Origin: Ustulina deusta
Taxonomy: Eukaryota; Ascomycota; Sordariomycetes; Xylariales; Xylariaceae
DNA: 64,000 bases
Direction of reading: 5' to 3'
Assembly (NCBI GenBank): GCA_023159155.1
Contig: JAJNNX010000004.1
Coordinates: 1,612,001-1,676,000, forward strand
Made by a program: the position numbers and the translations under genes. Positions 24,492 through 35,203 of the stretch are shown in pieces. The notes beneath the pieces are model-generated. The model saw only the letters and a list, made by a program, of their open reading frames with translations. It was not told the DNA's origin and ran no database searches. How positions within the stretch are numbered: the first letter of the stretch is position 1; each line of letters begins with the position of its first letter.

Positions 24492-25915
24492 ATGGCCAAA
24501 TACGTCCTCATCTCGCTTCCTTCCACCTTCGACTCTCTAAAAGCTACCATTGCCGACAATGGCAGCGTCGTGCCCTTCCCCATCCCCAACTTCAAGATCG
24601 GTACCTTAGATGCCCTTGTTCAGCAAGCAGATGACCTCGCCAAGCTCGACTCAGCCTGCCAGGCCTTAGTAGCCAAGGTTGGCGATTCCTTGCGAACCCT
24701 CTATGATGGGGACGACCAGAAGGCTTCCGAGCAGAAAATTGTCAATGACAGTACAACGCCCGCTAGATCCGTGCGCTACGAGCTTATTAACCGTCTGTTA
24801 CAGAGCCGACCGACCAATACCTTCGCTCCTTCGCTTGGAACACAGTCCGCTACCGGGCCGATAAACCTGTCGGCGAGCTGTTCAGTGGCCTACAGAAGGT
24901 ATCGTTTGCCCTCCATTGAAATTCCAGACCCCGTTCTGGTACCCTATACCATATTCGCGGACTTGAGGAGCTGATGGAGACCCCGTGCCGACAGGACCTG
25001 GTTACAACAGACAACGACGTCAAGGGCAAGCTCAACCAATACAACCAAGTCAAGACGAACCTCACGGCACTGCAGAGAAAACAAACGTAGGGTGGCCCAG
25101 GAAATTGGCGATGTACATGTGATCAGTTGAGCTAACTGCTTCGTTGCAACAAACCAGTGGCAACCTTGCTACAAAGTCTCTCACACCCATCATCGACCCT
25201 GCTGTCCTTGTTCAGGACTCGGAATACCTCGAGACACACTTGATCGCAGTACCGGCAAATCTGCGGAAGGACTTCATCAAGAGCTATGAGACGCTATCGG
25301 AGCGCGTAGTTCCACGGTCGGCAGTAGAACTTGCACATGACGATGAATTTGTCTTGTACGCAGTCACAACATTCCAAAAAAATGGGGCCGAGTTTCAGCA
25401 GAAGTGTCGAGAACAGAAATGGACGCCGCGCCAGTACAAGTACGTCGAGGGCGGCAGGGAGGAAGAGAAGCGCGAGCTTGAGCGCGTGGCTCGCGAGGAG
25501 AAGAAGGTCTGGGGAGAAGCTCTACGCATGGTTCACACAGGCTGGAGTGAAAGTGTTATGATCTGGGCCCACGTTATGGCCCTCCGAGTCTTCGTCGAGT
25601 CCGTCCTACGTTACGGTTTACCCCTTGAGTTTGTGCCTGCTCTCGTAGTGGTACGTTTCTTCACCTTGATGCTGAGATGCAGGACATATGTTAATGAAAT
25701 GACAACAGACAAACTCCAAACTTGTTAAGAAGGTCAAGACAGCATTGGACACGGCATACTCGTACCTAGGAGGCAACGCGGTTGGCAGAGATAAGCGAGG
25801 GAAAATAACCAAAGATGATGCCGCTTTAACATCGGAAATGGCGGCGGCAGGTGTAGGAGGTCACGGCGAGGGGAACGAGTACACGGCCTACGTTTATTAC
25901 GAGTTCGAATTGTAG
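24492..25915 (+). CDS. VMA5: V-type proton ATPase subunit C (381 aa)
   Basis: Five exons are proposed: 24492-24750, 24804-24898, 24995-25086, 25158-25650 and 25709-25915. All phases agree, and the length matches fungal Vma5. The protein opens MAKYVLISLPSTFDSLKATI and contains family-typical stretches such as DQYLRSFAWNTVRYRADKP, NQYNQVKTNLTALQRKQTGN, LSERVVPRSA, WTPRQYKYVEGG, ALRVFVESVLRYGLPLEF and SYLGGNAVGRDKRGKI. Subunit C belongs to the peripheral V1 sector; it links V1 to the stator and its release controls reversible disassembly of the pump. It acts at the cytosolic face of vacuolar and other acidic membranes. In six-frame view the gene looks broken, but the gaps are all explained by introns with good borders, so it is intact. 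An AATAAA lies about 140 nt past the stop. It is convergent with the APS kinase gene. Confidence 0.95.
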
Positions 25916-26131
25916 TTCATTTCCCATGATCCTTTCTCCAAGCAGGCTGGCCCGGCGTTTGTACCACCAGTGGATGGATCATCATTATATCCCAAACCAG
26001 GGCAGTAGCGGAAACATCATAGAGACCGGAGAAGCATCCGCTCAGAGCTAAGAAAATAAAGTCTATTTTTTTTCGTGAACACGTTTCGGAATCTATCTCC
26101 TGATAGCCGACTTTACTTTTCTCTTCTTTTG

Positions 26132-27388
26132 TTACTTGGCGGCCGGGATCAGTCCCTTCGCCTCCAGCCACGAGACGATATCGACGACGCACTCCTCGAC
26201 CGACTTCTCTGCCGTGTGGATGGTGATCTCGGGGTTCTCGGGGGCCTCGTACGGCGAGCTGATGCCGGTGAACTCCTTGATCTCGCCCGTGCGCGCCTTC
26301 TTGTACAGGCCCTTGGGATCGCGCTGCTCGGCCACCTCGATGGGGACCTCGACGTAGACCTCGACGAAGGGGATGGGCTCATCGGCCGACCCGGCCGCCT
26401 TGGCGGCGTGCAGGGCGCGGGCGAGATCGCGGTCCGCCTTGAACGGCGAGATGAAGGACGTCAGGGCGATGGTCGACGAGTCGGCGAAGAGCTTGGCCAC
26501 CTGTATTTTTCGAGGCGAGAAGAGGCGCGTTAGTGAATGGAGCGTGGGTTGTTATAAAAAAAAAAATAAAAAAAAAGCCGTTCATTCATTCATCCATTCA
26601 TTCATTCAGACATACCTCGCCGATGCGCCGGATGTTCTCGGTGCGGTCCTCGTCGGAGAAGCCGAGGTCCTTGTTGAGGCCGAAGCGCACGTTGTCGCCG
26701 TCGAGGCGGTAGGCGGCCAGGCCGAGGTGCAGGAGGTGCTGCTCGAGCGCCGTCGCCACCGTCGACTTGCCCGAGGCCGAGAGCCCCGTGAACCACAGCG
26801 TGAAGCCCTGCTGCTTGCGCAGCTCGTTGCGCTCCGCGCGCGAGAGGGACGGGTGCCAGGTGATGTTGCTGTTTTTTTTTAAAAGCACGGGGGCTTGTTA
26901 GCTACTATTGTTCGTCGCCTGGGGTTTCGCTAATTTTCTGGCATCTTCCTCCCCCTCTGTTTTAGGGGCGGCGTGGGTTTGCGCAGTGCTCTCGCATTGC
27001 AAGGAATGGATGTAGGTTGGGAGGTTGGAGAGGGGGGGGGGGTAGATAGGTAGGTAGGTTGTAGTCATCGCACAGACGCTTCAGCGACGAATTAAATTGG
27101 CCCCCGGGGAAACAAGCATGAGATTTCCATGAAAGCACTCAGGCTCGATATGCATTACCGAGCTGAGGATGTATGTTTTGCGAATATGCCCTTCGCCCAA
27201 CCTTGGACAAGGCGGTGATGCGATGCGACGAGGTCCCACGGAAGAGCATTCGATAGCGGGGGAGGGGCATACATGCGAGTCGAATTGTGGTGGTGGTGGG
27301 AATAAACTTTACCAGAGAAAAAAAAAACACGGTGCAAACCAAAAAAAAAAAAGGACAGAGCAGGGAATTGATATACTTACGTCGCCAT
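26132..27388 (-). CDS. MET14: Adenylyl-sulfate kinase (APS kinase, 209 aa)
   Basis: Three exons are proposed: 27388-27381 (8 nt, encoding MA plus two bases), 26868-26616 and 26500-26132. Intron 1 is 512 nt (GTAAGT to ACAG) and intron 2 is 115 nt (GTATGT to ACAG). Splicing gives an N-terminus [13 protein letters not shown], as expected for fungal APS kinase. The P-loop GLSASGKS is at residues 31-38. [16 protein letters not shown] and [16 protein letters not shown] carry the substrate-binding residues, and [14 protein letters not shown] and [18 protein letters not shown] follow. The enzyme phosphorylates adenosine 5-prime-phosphosulfate to PAPS in cytosolic sulfate assimilation. Length is typical and all key motifs are present. 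Coding GC content is markedly higher than in neighbouring genes. Confidence 0.95.
26580..26609. repeat. ATTC microsatellite in APS kinase intron 2
   Basis: About seven near-perfect ATTC units lie inside the second intron, close to its donor site. An A-rich run sits nearer the acceptor. Confidence 0.75.
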
Positions 27389-28295
27389 ATTTCGCCGATC
27401 AACCCAGTTCTAGATAACAGGAAAAAAGAAATCGGATTGCGTTTCTGCAGAAAAAGAGAAGTATTATTATAGTCTGCCTGTCTGATTGACTAATACCAAG
27501 AATGAATTGCAACATAACCTGGGCAGCTCTCTCATTACTACGGTTGGTTGTTTCGTGTTAAGAGGATTGACAATAGTGGGACTAGAAACGCGCAATCCCC
27601 AATTCTGATTCGACTGTCGGTGGACCCTGGATTCTGCAGACCCGCTTCCCAGGTCAGAATCGGTCCCTGCCTCAAACAGAACTCCGTTGCAGTCCTTTTT
27701 TGGTTTACTGGTTGGTTTGGTGGTCGGTGTTGTGTAAGTGGAAAACCGCTCACCTAGAAGCATTATTGTCACATGACATTGCCCTGTTATCTATGTATTA
27801 CCACCTACCTACCATATTCCAGTTCTCCGTTGTGTCATCATCTAGATAGGCTAGGTAGCTCAAACATATCTGTCATGATAACATTGATCTATATCACAGC
27901 TAACTATAGCATCTCGTTTCGAGACACCCAAATCTAGGACGGTTAGCCCCGCTCTGCTGGTCCTGTGGCAACATTTACATGAATTCTATGATACGAACAC
28001 ATCTTAGTGTACATTACCTCGACACAAACATCTCCTTATTCCCTAGCACTTCCCAACTCATGTTGAAAATGCGTGTCCCAAACTCCAAGCTCCATGTGTT
28101 TCCCATAAGTCTCCATGCATCCGACATCTTGAGGAAGCAACTCTATTAACGACATAAACTCATCGACGGTGCTGGGTACATCTCTCTCTCTACACATCTG
28201 CGTCTTGTCTTGTCTTGTCTTGTGAATCTGTTCTATTCGGTCTTCGGTCCTCTAGCTTGATGTTGGATATACATTCGCCATCAACTATTTAAGAA
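27389..28295. other. Intergenic region
   Basis: This stretch holds the APS kinase promoter and the 3-prime flank of the thioesterase gene. A TTGTC pentamer repeat is at 28203-28223. Nothing else is supported. Confidence 0.5.
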
Positions 28296-29265
28296 TCAGT
28301 TAAATATTCGCCGCCATTGTTGCGAAAGCGAAGTGAGGGGGGTAGCAGTAGTACGAACCGCAGCTTGTTTTGGTGACACGAACAGGGCCGTGGCCTCAGC
28401 GAGTACCACAGGCGTCTCGCCCTCGCCGACCAGGGTCTCAATGCGCCCTTCAACCCACGCCTTGCGCCCCTGAACCTTGGTGGTTGTCGCACGTAGGACC
28501 ACGTAGCTGTCGGCCTGGGCCGGAGCTCGGTAGTTGATGTTGAGGTTGGCCGTCACGCCCATCTTGTGCGGGAGCGCGGCGAAGCAAGCCCGCGCAAGGC
28601 CCTCGTCGAGCATCGTCGCCAGCAGACCGCCATGAATAATGCCCGGGTGGCCGCAGAGCTCGTTGCCGAGATATGATATGGCAACAATCGACTTGCTGCC
28701 CGCCTCCTCGAAGACAAGCGGAGGCACCACGATGCGCCCGGGGCCGGACAATAGTCCACCGGTCAAGTGGTGAGTCCGGTACCCGGCAGGAATCTTCAAG
28801 TGCGGTCGCGACTCAGAGAATCCCTCCTTTGTCCGCAAATCTTGGGCTACCGGATGGTTCTTTATAAACTCATCGACGGCGCGCTCCTCGTCCGTCTGTG
28901 GCTTGTACATCTCCAACGACTGTTTGTCCGTCGGAGGATTCATGAGGGCGCTGACGATGGGCACCGCGGGAGAAACAGCCATTGCGAAGCCAAACGAGGT
29001 GAAGGCAATGCCGAGGGCGAAGACGGTGGCAGCACGGCGGAGGAAAGAAGGTCTACCGGCAGAGACGTCTGGAGAGAGAGGAAACTACATGTTAGAATGA
29101 TTTGTAGAGGGACGGAGAAGGTTCATCAGGCAGCAGCTGACCTGGAGTAGCGAGCGAGCTAGAAAAGCGGTGGGAAATGGGCCGAGATGCCTCGGCGCGA
29201 GAGGCGAGATAAGCAGGCCGGAAAGTGAGGGTCCGACCTCGCAATGCTCGCAAGGCGACGGACAT
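28296..29265 (-). CDS. Mitochondrial HotDog-fold thioesterase family protein (298 aa)
   Basis: Two exons are proposed, 29265-29142 and 29068-28296, with a 73-nt intron (GTCAGC to CTCCAG, phase 1). The weak GTCAGC donor is accepted because splicing gives a continuous protein. The N-terminus (MSVALRALRGRTLTFRPAYL) is basic and free of acidic residues, like a mitochondrial presequence. A hydrophobic segment at residues about 54-72 (VFALGIAFTSFGFAM) could be a membrane anchor. The thioesterase domain shows GHPGIIHGGLLATMLDEG; His187-Gly-Gly and Asp196 are in the positions expected for the acyl-CoA thioesterase (4HBT/PaaI) superfamily, followed by NINYRAPAQADSYVVLRA. The likely role is hydrolysis of acyl-CoA in or near mitochondria; the chain length is not predictable. 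In-frame ATGs at 29286 and 29385 are alternative starts. Confidence 0.87.
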
Positions 29266-30737
29266 GACGGGATGGGAGGGGGGCATTGACGAGGCTGGTC
29301 GGCGGTATGGGTGCACAGTCGAACGATCTACGCAAAGCCAGGTAGTAAGTATGGTAGAATTATCCAGCCACGCTACCCTCTCCATGGGCCCTGGGGCGTT
29401 GAGCTGCGGAAAGGCGTTGTTGAGGGTGCTGCCGCAGAAGGCTGTTGCTCACTAGCAGGTTGAGGCGACTCTGGTTGGTGTTTTCTTGGCCTGCAGCAAG
29501 CAAGAGCCGAGGCACCCCACATAGTGGACCCTCGATTTTCTTTTTTGAAACCCTTTACGTAAGCACAAATTGACACTGCCCACCTGAGTTAACCATTGGT
29601 AGATGTTCCAGAATGTGGTTTCACTAGCCTCGTTTTGCTGCATTCGCAAACACAGGCCCAAGAAACTAATATCTCATCCCTCCCTTGCTCTAGATTGGTC
29701 ATGCTAAGAGTTGCTATCATTCGTACCGCTCATACTCATATCGTAGAGGTCTTTGTGAAATTTTGAAAAAAACTGTCTCCGGCATCTTGGATGTGTTTAC
29801 TTAACACCTAACGAGCCTCTGTTATCCACACTTAGCTCCATAGGCGTCTCCCCATCCGCCATCTCCAGCTTAGCTAGTTTCTGCGCGTTCGTCTCTAAGT
29901 CCTGGATATCTACTCCCCTCTTCTCGTCAACAAGTCGAGAGAACTTTGCGCCCTATCTCCTTCTCGTGTCCCTCGTTGAGGTCTACGCAGCAACCGAGCG
30001 CGAGATGAACACGGGACTCGAAGGCTCCTCAAGACGATCAGCAGTGCCAAAGACGATAAGTCAATGTTTATCTCCACAGCAGTTGGATCACATGTTTCCA
30101 AAAGCCTGTTCTACATTGAACAACACCAAACAACGAAAGAGATGCTGCTTGTTGCTATTGTTTCACTTCCACATGCTGTTGGGGACAGCAGGTAATACCA
30201 AATAGGAAGCAAAAGTAAGTATAGTTACATGAATATTATTCTCAGTAATTGGAGCGTTGCGTCATTGCATCGGCTTTCCGGGACCGGATCTGCAGGGTCT
30301 GACCTGAACCGTTGGGAACCATTGGCTCGGGAGAACGAAGCTGTGACGTCTGCGTCCCACGTTTACTGGTTTTCCAACTTGGCATTTTCGCATCCGCCAA
30401 AAGCCCACGCTTTCGAGCCAGCAGAGAACAAATTATGCAAGCAGCTTACTCGCCAATCCAGCATGGAAACCTCGCGGGCCAGTGCTGTCGGAACCCCTCA
30501 CTTTTCTGTCAAGATGCAAACAAGCATTCGGGAACTCTGTGACACATATTGCGTCAGCTCAGTGAACCTACAGTGTATATAGTCCTCCTAGCTACCTTTC
30601 TACAAGAAGTCGGACAGGGATGAGTTTCCCTAGTCGTACATACTTATTACCTTGGACTTGAACACCTCCTCTAAGCCTATTATTATCATTGTATTTCGTG
30701 ATCGTGCGATACTAGTCGACATACCAATCCAGTCATC
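29266..30737. other. Divergent intergenic region
   Basis: This lies between the starts of the thioesterase gene (-) and the small conserved gene (+). Short open frames here lack coding character. No gene or RNA could be supported. Confidence 0.5.
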
Positions 30738-31328
30738 ATGGTAAGTCTACAAGCCGGCCACCTCATTGCAAGCGTAGAGTAGAATAACTCAATATGCATG
30801 CACCTCAATACGACGACTGACCAGACGTCTCTCTAGGCCACCGCCGAAACCGTCGACCTCGGCCCTCTCCACGCGCCCAAGGAGGAATCCCTCAAGGCCT
30901 TCGCAGAGGTAGAGACGGACCTAAAGCGAGAGCTTCTCCACCTGAAGCACACCTATCTAAGTGCGTGCATGCACAGCACCCCGGCCTCCCCTTGAAGAAA
31001 GCCACCACTCACCAGCCCAGAACACGAACCAGAGTACTTCGCCGCCGTCCAGCACCTGTCCGACAGCGACCTCACATCCTTCAGCAGCGCGGACCTCGAG
31101 TCCGTGCGTGTCGCGCAGTCTGCGTACGGGATCCACCTGCTGGGCAAGGTCCGCCTCCCCGCCATGCCGGACGACGGGCCTGCGTATCTGCACGTGCGAG
31201 TCTTCGTGTCCGACGAGCCTGCCAAGTTGCATAGTATCCACACTGAGGAGCGCGAGGGGCCGGATGGGGAGAAGCGCTACCGTGCCATCTTCGCCAAGGA
31301 CGATGCCCTTGAGTGGTTTGATACCTAA
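30738..31328 (+). CDS. Small conserved protein of unknown function (144 aa)
   Basis: Three exons are proposed: 30738-30740, 30837-30960 and 31021-31328. The first coding exon is just the ATG, directly followed by a GTAAGT donor; the intron ends CTCTAG. Intron 2 is 60 nt (GTGCGT to CCCAG). Phases agree. The protein is hydrophilic, with an N-terminal helix (FAEVETDLKRELLHLKHTYL) and a C-terminal part ending YRAIFAKDDALEWFDT. No catalytic motif, signal peptide or membrane segment is visible, and I do not recognise a named family. After the TAA stop the same frame stays open for 44 more codons, to a TGA at about 31462. The gene is convergent with MAK21, with 223 bp between their stops. Confidence 0.75.
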
Positions 31329-31551
31329 GGTAAGCGAGACGCAAAGGGAGTTGTAGACAGACACGAGGGCAAAGTTTGGGTCGATCAAATCACGCGAACG
31401 GAAAAGGCCAGGCTGGCGCAGATCTACGTGTATGTGAGGAATGACGAGGAACTCAGGACCTGATCGGGTATCTGGTTTAATTGATACGTATCCCTCGTGA
31501 AACTCTTTGAAGCTCGTGTTATGTATGGTGACTACCTATACTATTTGTGTC

Positions 31552-34500
31552 CTACATGCCGTTTGCATCTTGAGCAAGCATTTCAGCATAGTCTTCGGCA
31601 GAGGCGAAGAGAGGCAATGCTTTCAGCGCCTTCTTTCTCTTCTTCCGTTCTGATTCTGGCTTCTCGTCCTTCTTTTTGTCCTCAGCGGCGGGCTCCTCAG
31701 CTTCGTCGTCTTCATCCTCATCAATCTCCTCATCGCTGATCTCCATGTCTGAATCATCCAAGTCGAAACCATCTTCATCATTGTCTTCCTCCATGGCCTT
31801 TCTAAACTCCTTCTCCGAATCATCGAGACTCATCATGTCGTCGAAATCAGCGCCATCGTCTGAATCTCCTTGGATTTCGGGGCGTGAGTTGACTAGGGCA
31901 TCCCAAATCTCATCTTCATCGGCCTCTTCGTCGTCCCCTTCTTCCTCGCCCACAGTGTTCTTCTTCGCCTTCCGTTTTTGTTCGCGTTCGGCCTGACCTG
32001 GCTTGCCCATTTGAGTGAAGTATTCGTGGAAGAAAACATCCTCTACCGCTACCTCTCCACTCTTCTTGTTCCAGAACGATGCTGAATTCACCGAATCTAT
32101 ATCCTTCATGGAAGACTTGCTCGACAAGAGAACCTGGCTTTGGCCGCTGGCCGCTATCGGTTGCATGATAGAAGTGCCCTTAGCTTGGTCATTAGCCTTG
32201 GCATTCTTGTACACGAACTTGTCCAAAAATGCGATCAGGGTGTGGTTTGCTAGTTCGGGTTTCTGTTTCGCCTTTTCGCCGCTGAGAAGATTTCTTGCGT
32301 AAACATCAACGGACGGATGGTAATGTTTTAGGAATGGGAGTAGCTCCCATAAACAGCTAAGATGTGCATTGCTGTATTCAGGGTCCCGTTTCCGTCCGTC
32401 ATAGGCGTTGCGAGCCTTAGGTTCCTGGATTCCATTGCTGGCGTTATTGACCGAGGCGTCTGAAGGCGCCGGCGGTGTCGTCTCTTCAACGTCATTTTCT
32501 TCCGGTATACTGAGAAGTGTCTTGATATCGGGGAAAGCCACAGATAGTTCAATAGCAAGATATAAGATACCACAAACGAAGGAAGGCTGATGCAGATTCA
32601 GAATCTGCAGCATTCGTTTGACGAAAGCTTTGACACGACGGACATCAACGTCCGCCTTGAGACTCCGGTACAAAAGGTTAAGGTATAACGCTTGTTTTGA
32701 GGAGGTGATGAGACGTGGGTCGAGAAGTGACTCGTAGAGAGTTCGGTAATACCTTTCCGTAGCAAGTTGTCTGTTTACAGATAGCTGTTGTATTAACATG
32801 AGAGCTTGTATACTCGTGTTGAAGTTTGAAGAATGGGTAATGCGAAAAAGAGTATCAAGATGCGATTCGAGCCTAAATTTTATTAGCAAGATGAATGTTA
32901 TATATAATCATCAACCATAGTACGTACGTGGACTGATCCGCTTGGGAGAACGGAACGGCTCGGTTCACTCCAGTAAGGATTGCTGAGACCAGCTTTTCGG
33001 CTACTTCCGTCTCACCCGCACCAACCTTGGTCTTCTCATCAGCGTCTTTTGATGGAGTTGCCCTCCTTTTGTTGTTTCCCTTCTCCGGTTTGGAGCCATC
33101 AAGTGCACCATCAAGGTGCCCGAGCCCTCCGCTTTTGAGCAAAGACAAGAACATACCAAAATATATTCGTAGTAAGGAATCGGCAAGTTCAGGTTCTTTG
33201 GTACTCAATATAGTTTGGTTTAGAGTATTAATAGCATAATACTTGGCGCGGTTGTTTTGTCCGGGCCGAAAGATGACGTCTTGTTCGATAGAACGCACGA
33301 CTACCTGTTTCATGCGGGGATGGGTAGTCAACAATTGAAGCAAGAGGTATGATGATCTCGAGGCGATTTTTCGGTCTCGGTCGCCAAGCTTATTCACTAG
33401 TAAACGAAGAAGATTGGATTCTTGTTCAGGTTTGTCTCGAAGCAGAGCAAAGACCTGATCAACAGCTTTCGTTCTAGCATACTCAACTTCATCGTCGCAC
33501 CATACTTCAAGGCTCTGTATCATCTTGAAGTAGGCGTCTTTTAGCCAATCTTCAAAATACCACGATATTAAGTAGGCTTTCGTAATCTTCCCAGGCAATG
33601 CCTGCCCTGCGGACCAAGATTTGGTGTTATGTTTTTGTAGGGTTCCAATGAGACCAGGCTGAGACCCGAAAGTACGTAGCCGTCTGTCTGGTGGTAGAAT
33701 CATGCCCGGACCGAGAAGATCTACTAAAGCAGCAAGAGCGGCTAATGCTGGACCACGACTTCGCTTCGCTCCTAAGCCCATCAAATTATCGAAAGCCTTG
33801 ATGTTGTGCACTGGGGACTCCTGGATGGCGAGTGTCAATGCAGACACTTTGTCTGACATAGTGCCGGAGGACATAATGGTGGACATAAACTTGCGGGAAG
33901 ACGAGGCCGCAAATGAGGTGCCATATGCAGCGGTATCCTCATCTAGAATAGTCTTTGCATAATTCTTCAGGGCTGTTACTGTTGACGTAAAAGGCGCTAC
34001 GTCATCCGAGGTTGGGTCTGGAAGCGTTTTGAGTTCGACAGCATGCCAATCAGGACGAGGCTCAAAGATCTTCATCCCCGTTAGTTCTACTATAGGGCAG
34101 GTGTCGAGCGTCAGAGAGGCTTACTAACCGTTTTCCCCTTGGGGGCTTGTTTTGTTGGCCTTTCCTCGGTTTCGTCGTGTTCTTGTGTCTCGCCATCGTC
34201 GCCGTTGCCGGACATACTCTCATTATCATGATCGCGCTCGGCGCCAGACTCTTCGCTAGCAGCATCTTGCTCCACCTGATCAAACCCAAGGCCAGCGGCG
34301 AAGCTGGCAAGCTCGGCGCGTAATAGCTTATCTACGTCTTTGCTTCCTGTTTGGTTGTTGACAGCATCGTCGTCCGAATCAATATCCCTGACTAGTTTAT
34401 AGTCATCTTCGTCACCTCCCAAGGCCTTTATTTCGTCGAGTAAGAAGTTTGCATCGCCTCGCGGGGAGACCTTTGGTTTCTTCTCTTGGGGCTTGGAAGG

Positions 34501-34752
34501 ACGGTCTTTCGACTGCACATTCGGCTTCGTGCGAGGTTTCGAAAGCGGCTTTCCGTTCAGCTTTCCTTTTTGTGAGCGATCGGGCTTGCCTTGTTGACTC
34601 CTTTTCTTCGCAGGCGGTGGCGCGATGTCTGTAGACTGGTCCAATTTCCTCTTGCCCTTGGTACTCTTGGGGTCGGATGTCTTAACTCCAGCAAGCTTAC
34701 CATCGAGCTTAGCCGTCAATTTAGACAAAGCGGCTGCGTCAAAGCTCGCCAT
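31552..34752 (-). CDS. MAK21: MAK21/NOC1-type 60S ribosome biogenesis factor (about 1028 aa)
   Basis: Three exons are proposed: 34752-34129, 34069-32928 and 32872-31552. The last intron (GTACGT to TTTAG, 55 nt) is clear. The first is less certain: GTTAGT to GATGAAG fits a CTAAC branch site, while GTAAGC four bases downstream with a closer acceptor would also keep the frame and add a few residues. The first 208 residues are Lys/Asp/Ser-rich and disordered. IFEPRPDWHA then opens the conserved part. The CBF/MAK21 region includes RAKYYAINTLNQTIL, LFRITHSSNFNTSIQALMLI and ARNAYDGRKRDPEYSNA. The tail is very acidic, then basic. Length is close to yeast Mak21. The family works in the nucleolus with NOC2 in early pre-60S maturation and export. 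It is head-to-head with the ProRS gene, with 451 bp between their starts. Confidence 0.92.
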
Positions 34753-35203
34753 TGTTTGTGGATGTGTTGACGTGTGCAAGTAAATCACACGAAGCCTCGT
34801 TCTGGGAAGAGATCGGTGGTGGTTTGAACATGGCAGACCCCAAAAAAATACAGGACCCGGGAAAAAAAAGTTAGGCGGGGCGAGGCTGCAGGGTCAGGGA
34901 CTTGAATTGCCAATCAGGCGAGGTACTAACAATGCTAGTGGACCCATACGTGCTGCAAGGCTGCTGGAGTCGGATTCAATTCAGAGAAGCGGGCTATCTA
35001 ATCTAGGATAGCTACACCTACCGGGGTATATTCTTCCTCACTATAAAACGCCAAATTGGACTGGTCTTGTGTGCCGAATTCCTTTCTCGGCACTGGTCTT
35101 TTTCTGATCTTGATGACACTTGATTGAAATTTAAACCCAATTCGAGCGGGTTTTTTCTTGTTGAGTTTCATACTTGGCTAAATTGGGTGAAATTTCAACG
35201 AAG
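34753..35203. promoter_or_regulatory. Shared divergent promoter region of MAK21 and ProRS genes
   Basis: These 451 bp must contain the promoters of both divergently transcribed genes. A TATAAAA lies at 35042-35048 on the plus strand, about 160 bp before the ProRS start codon. It is a candidate core element for that gene only. No other element is claimed. Confidence 0.45.

Noticed and set aside
24492..25915. Apparent pseudogene of V-ATPase subunit C with several frame breaks
   Set aside because: Every break coincides with a short intron with good borders and matching phase; the spliced protein has family-typical length and motifs.
26580..26609. CRISPR-like repeat array
   Set aside because: It is a simple ATTC microsatellite inside an intron; the genome is eukaryotic.
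31676..31996. Ser-rich open frame on the plus strand
   Set aside because: It is the antisense of the acidic tail of MAK21.
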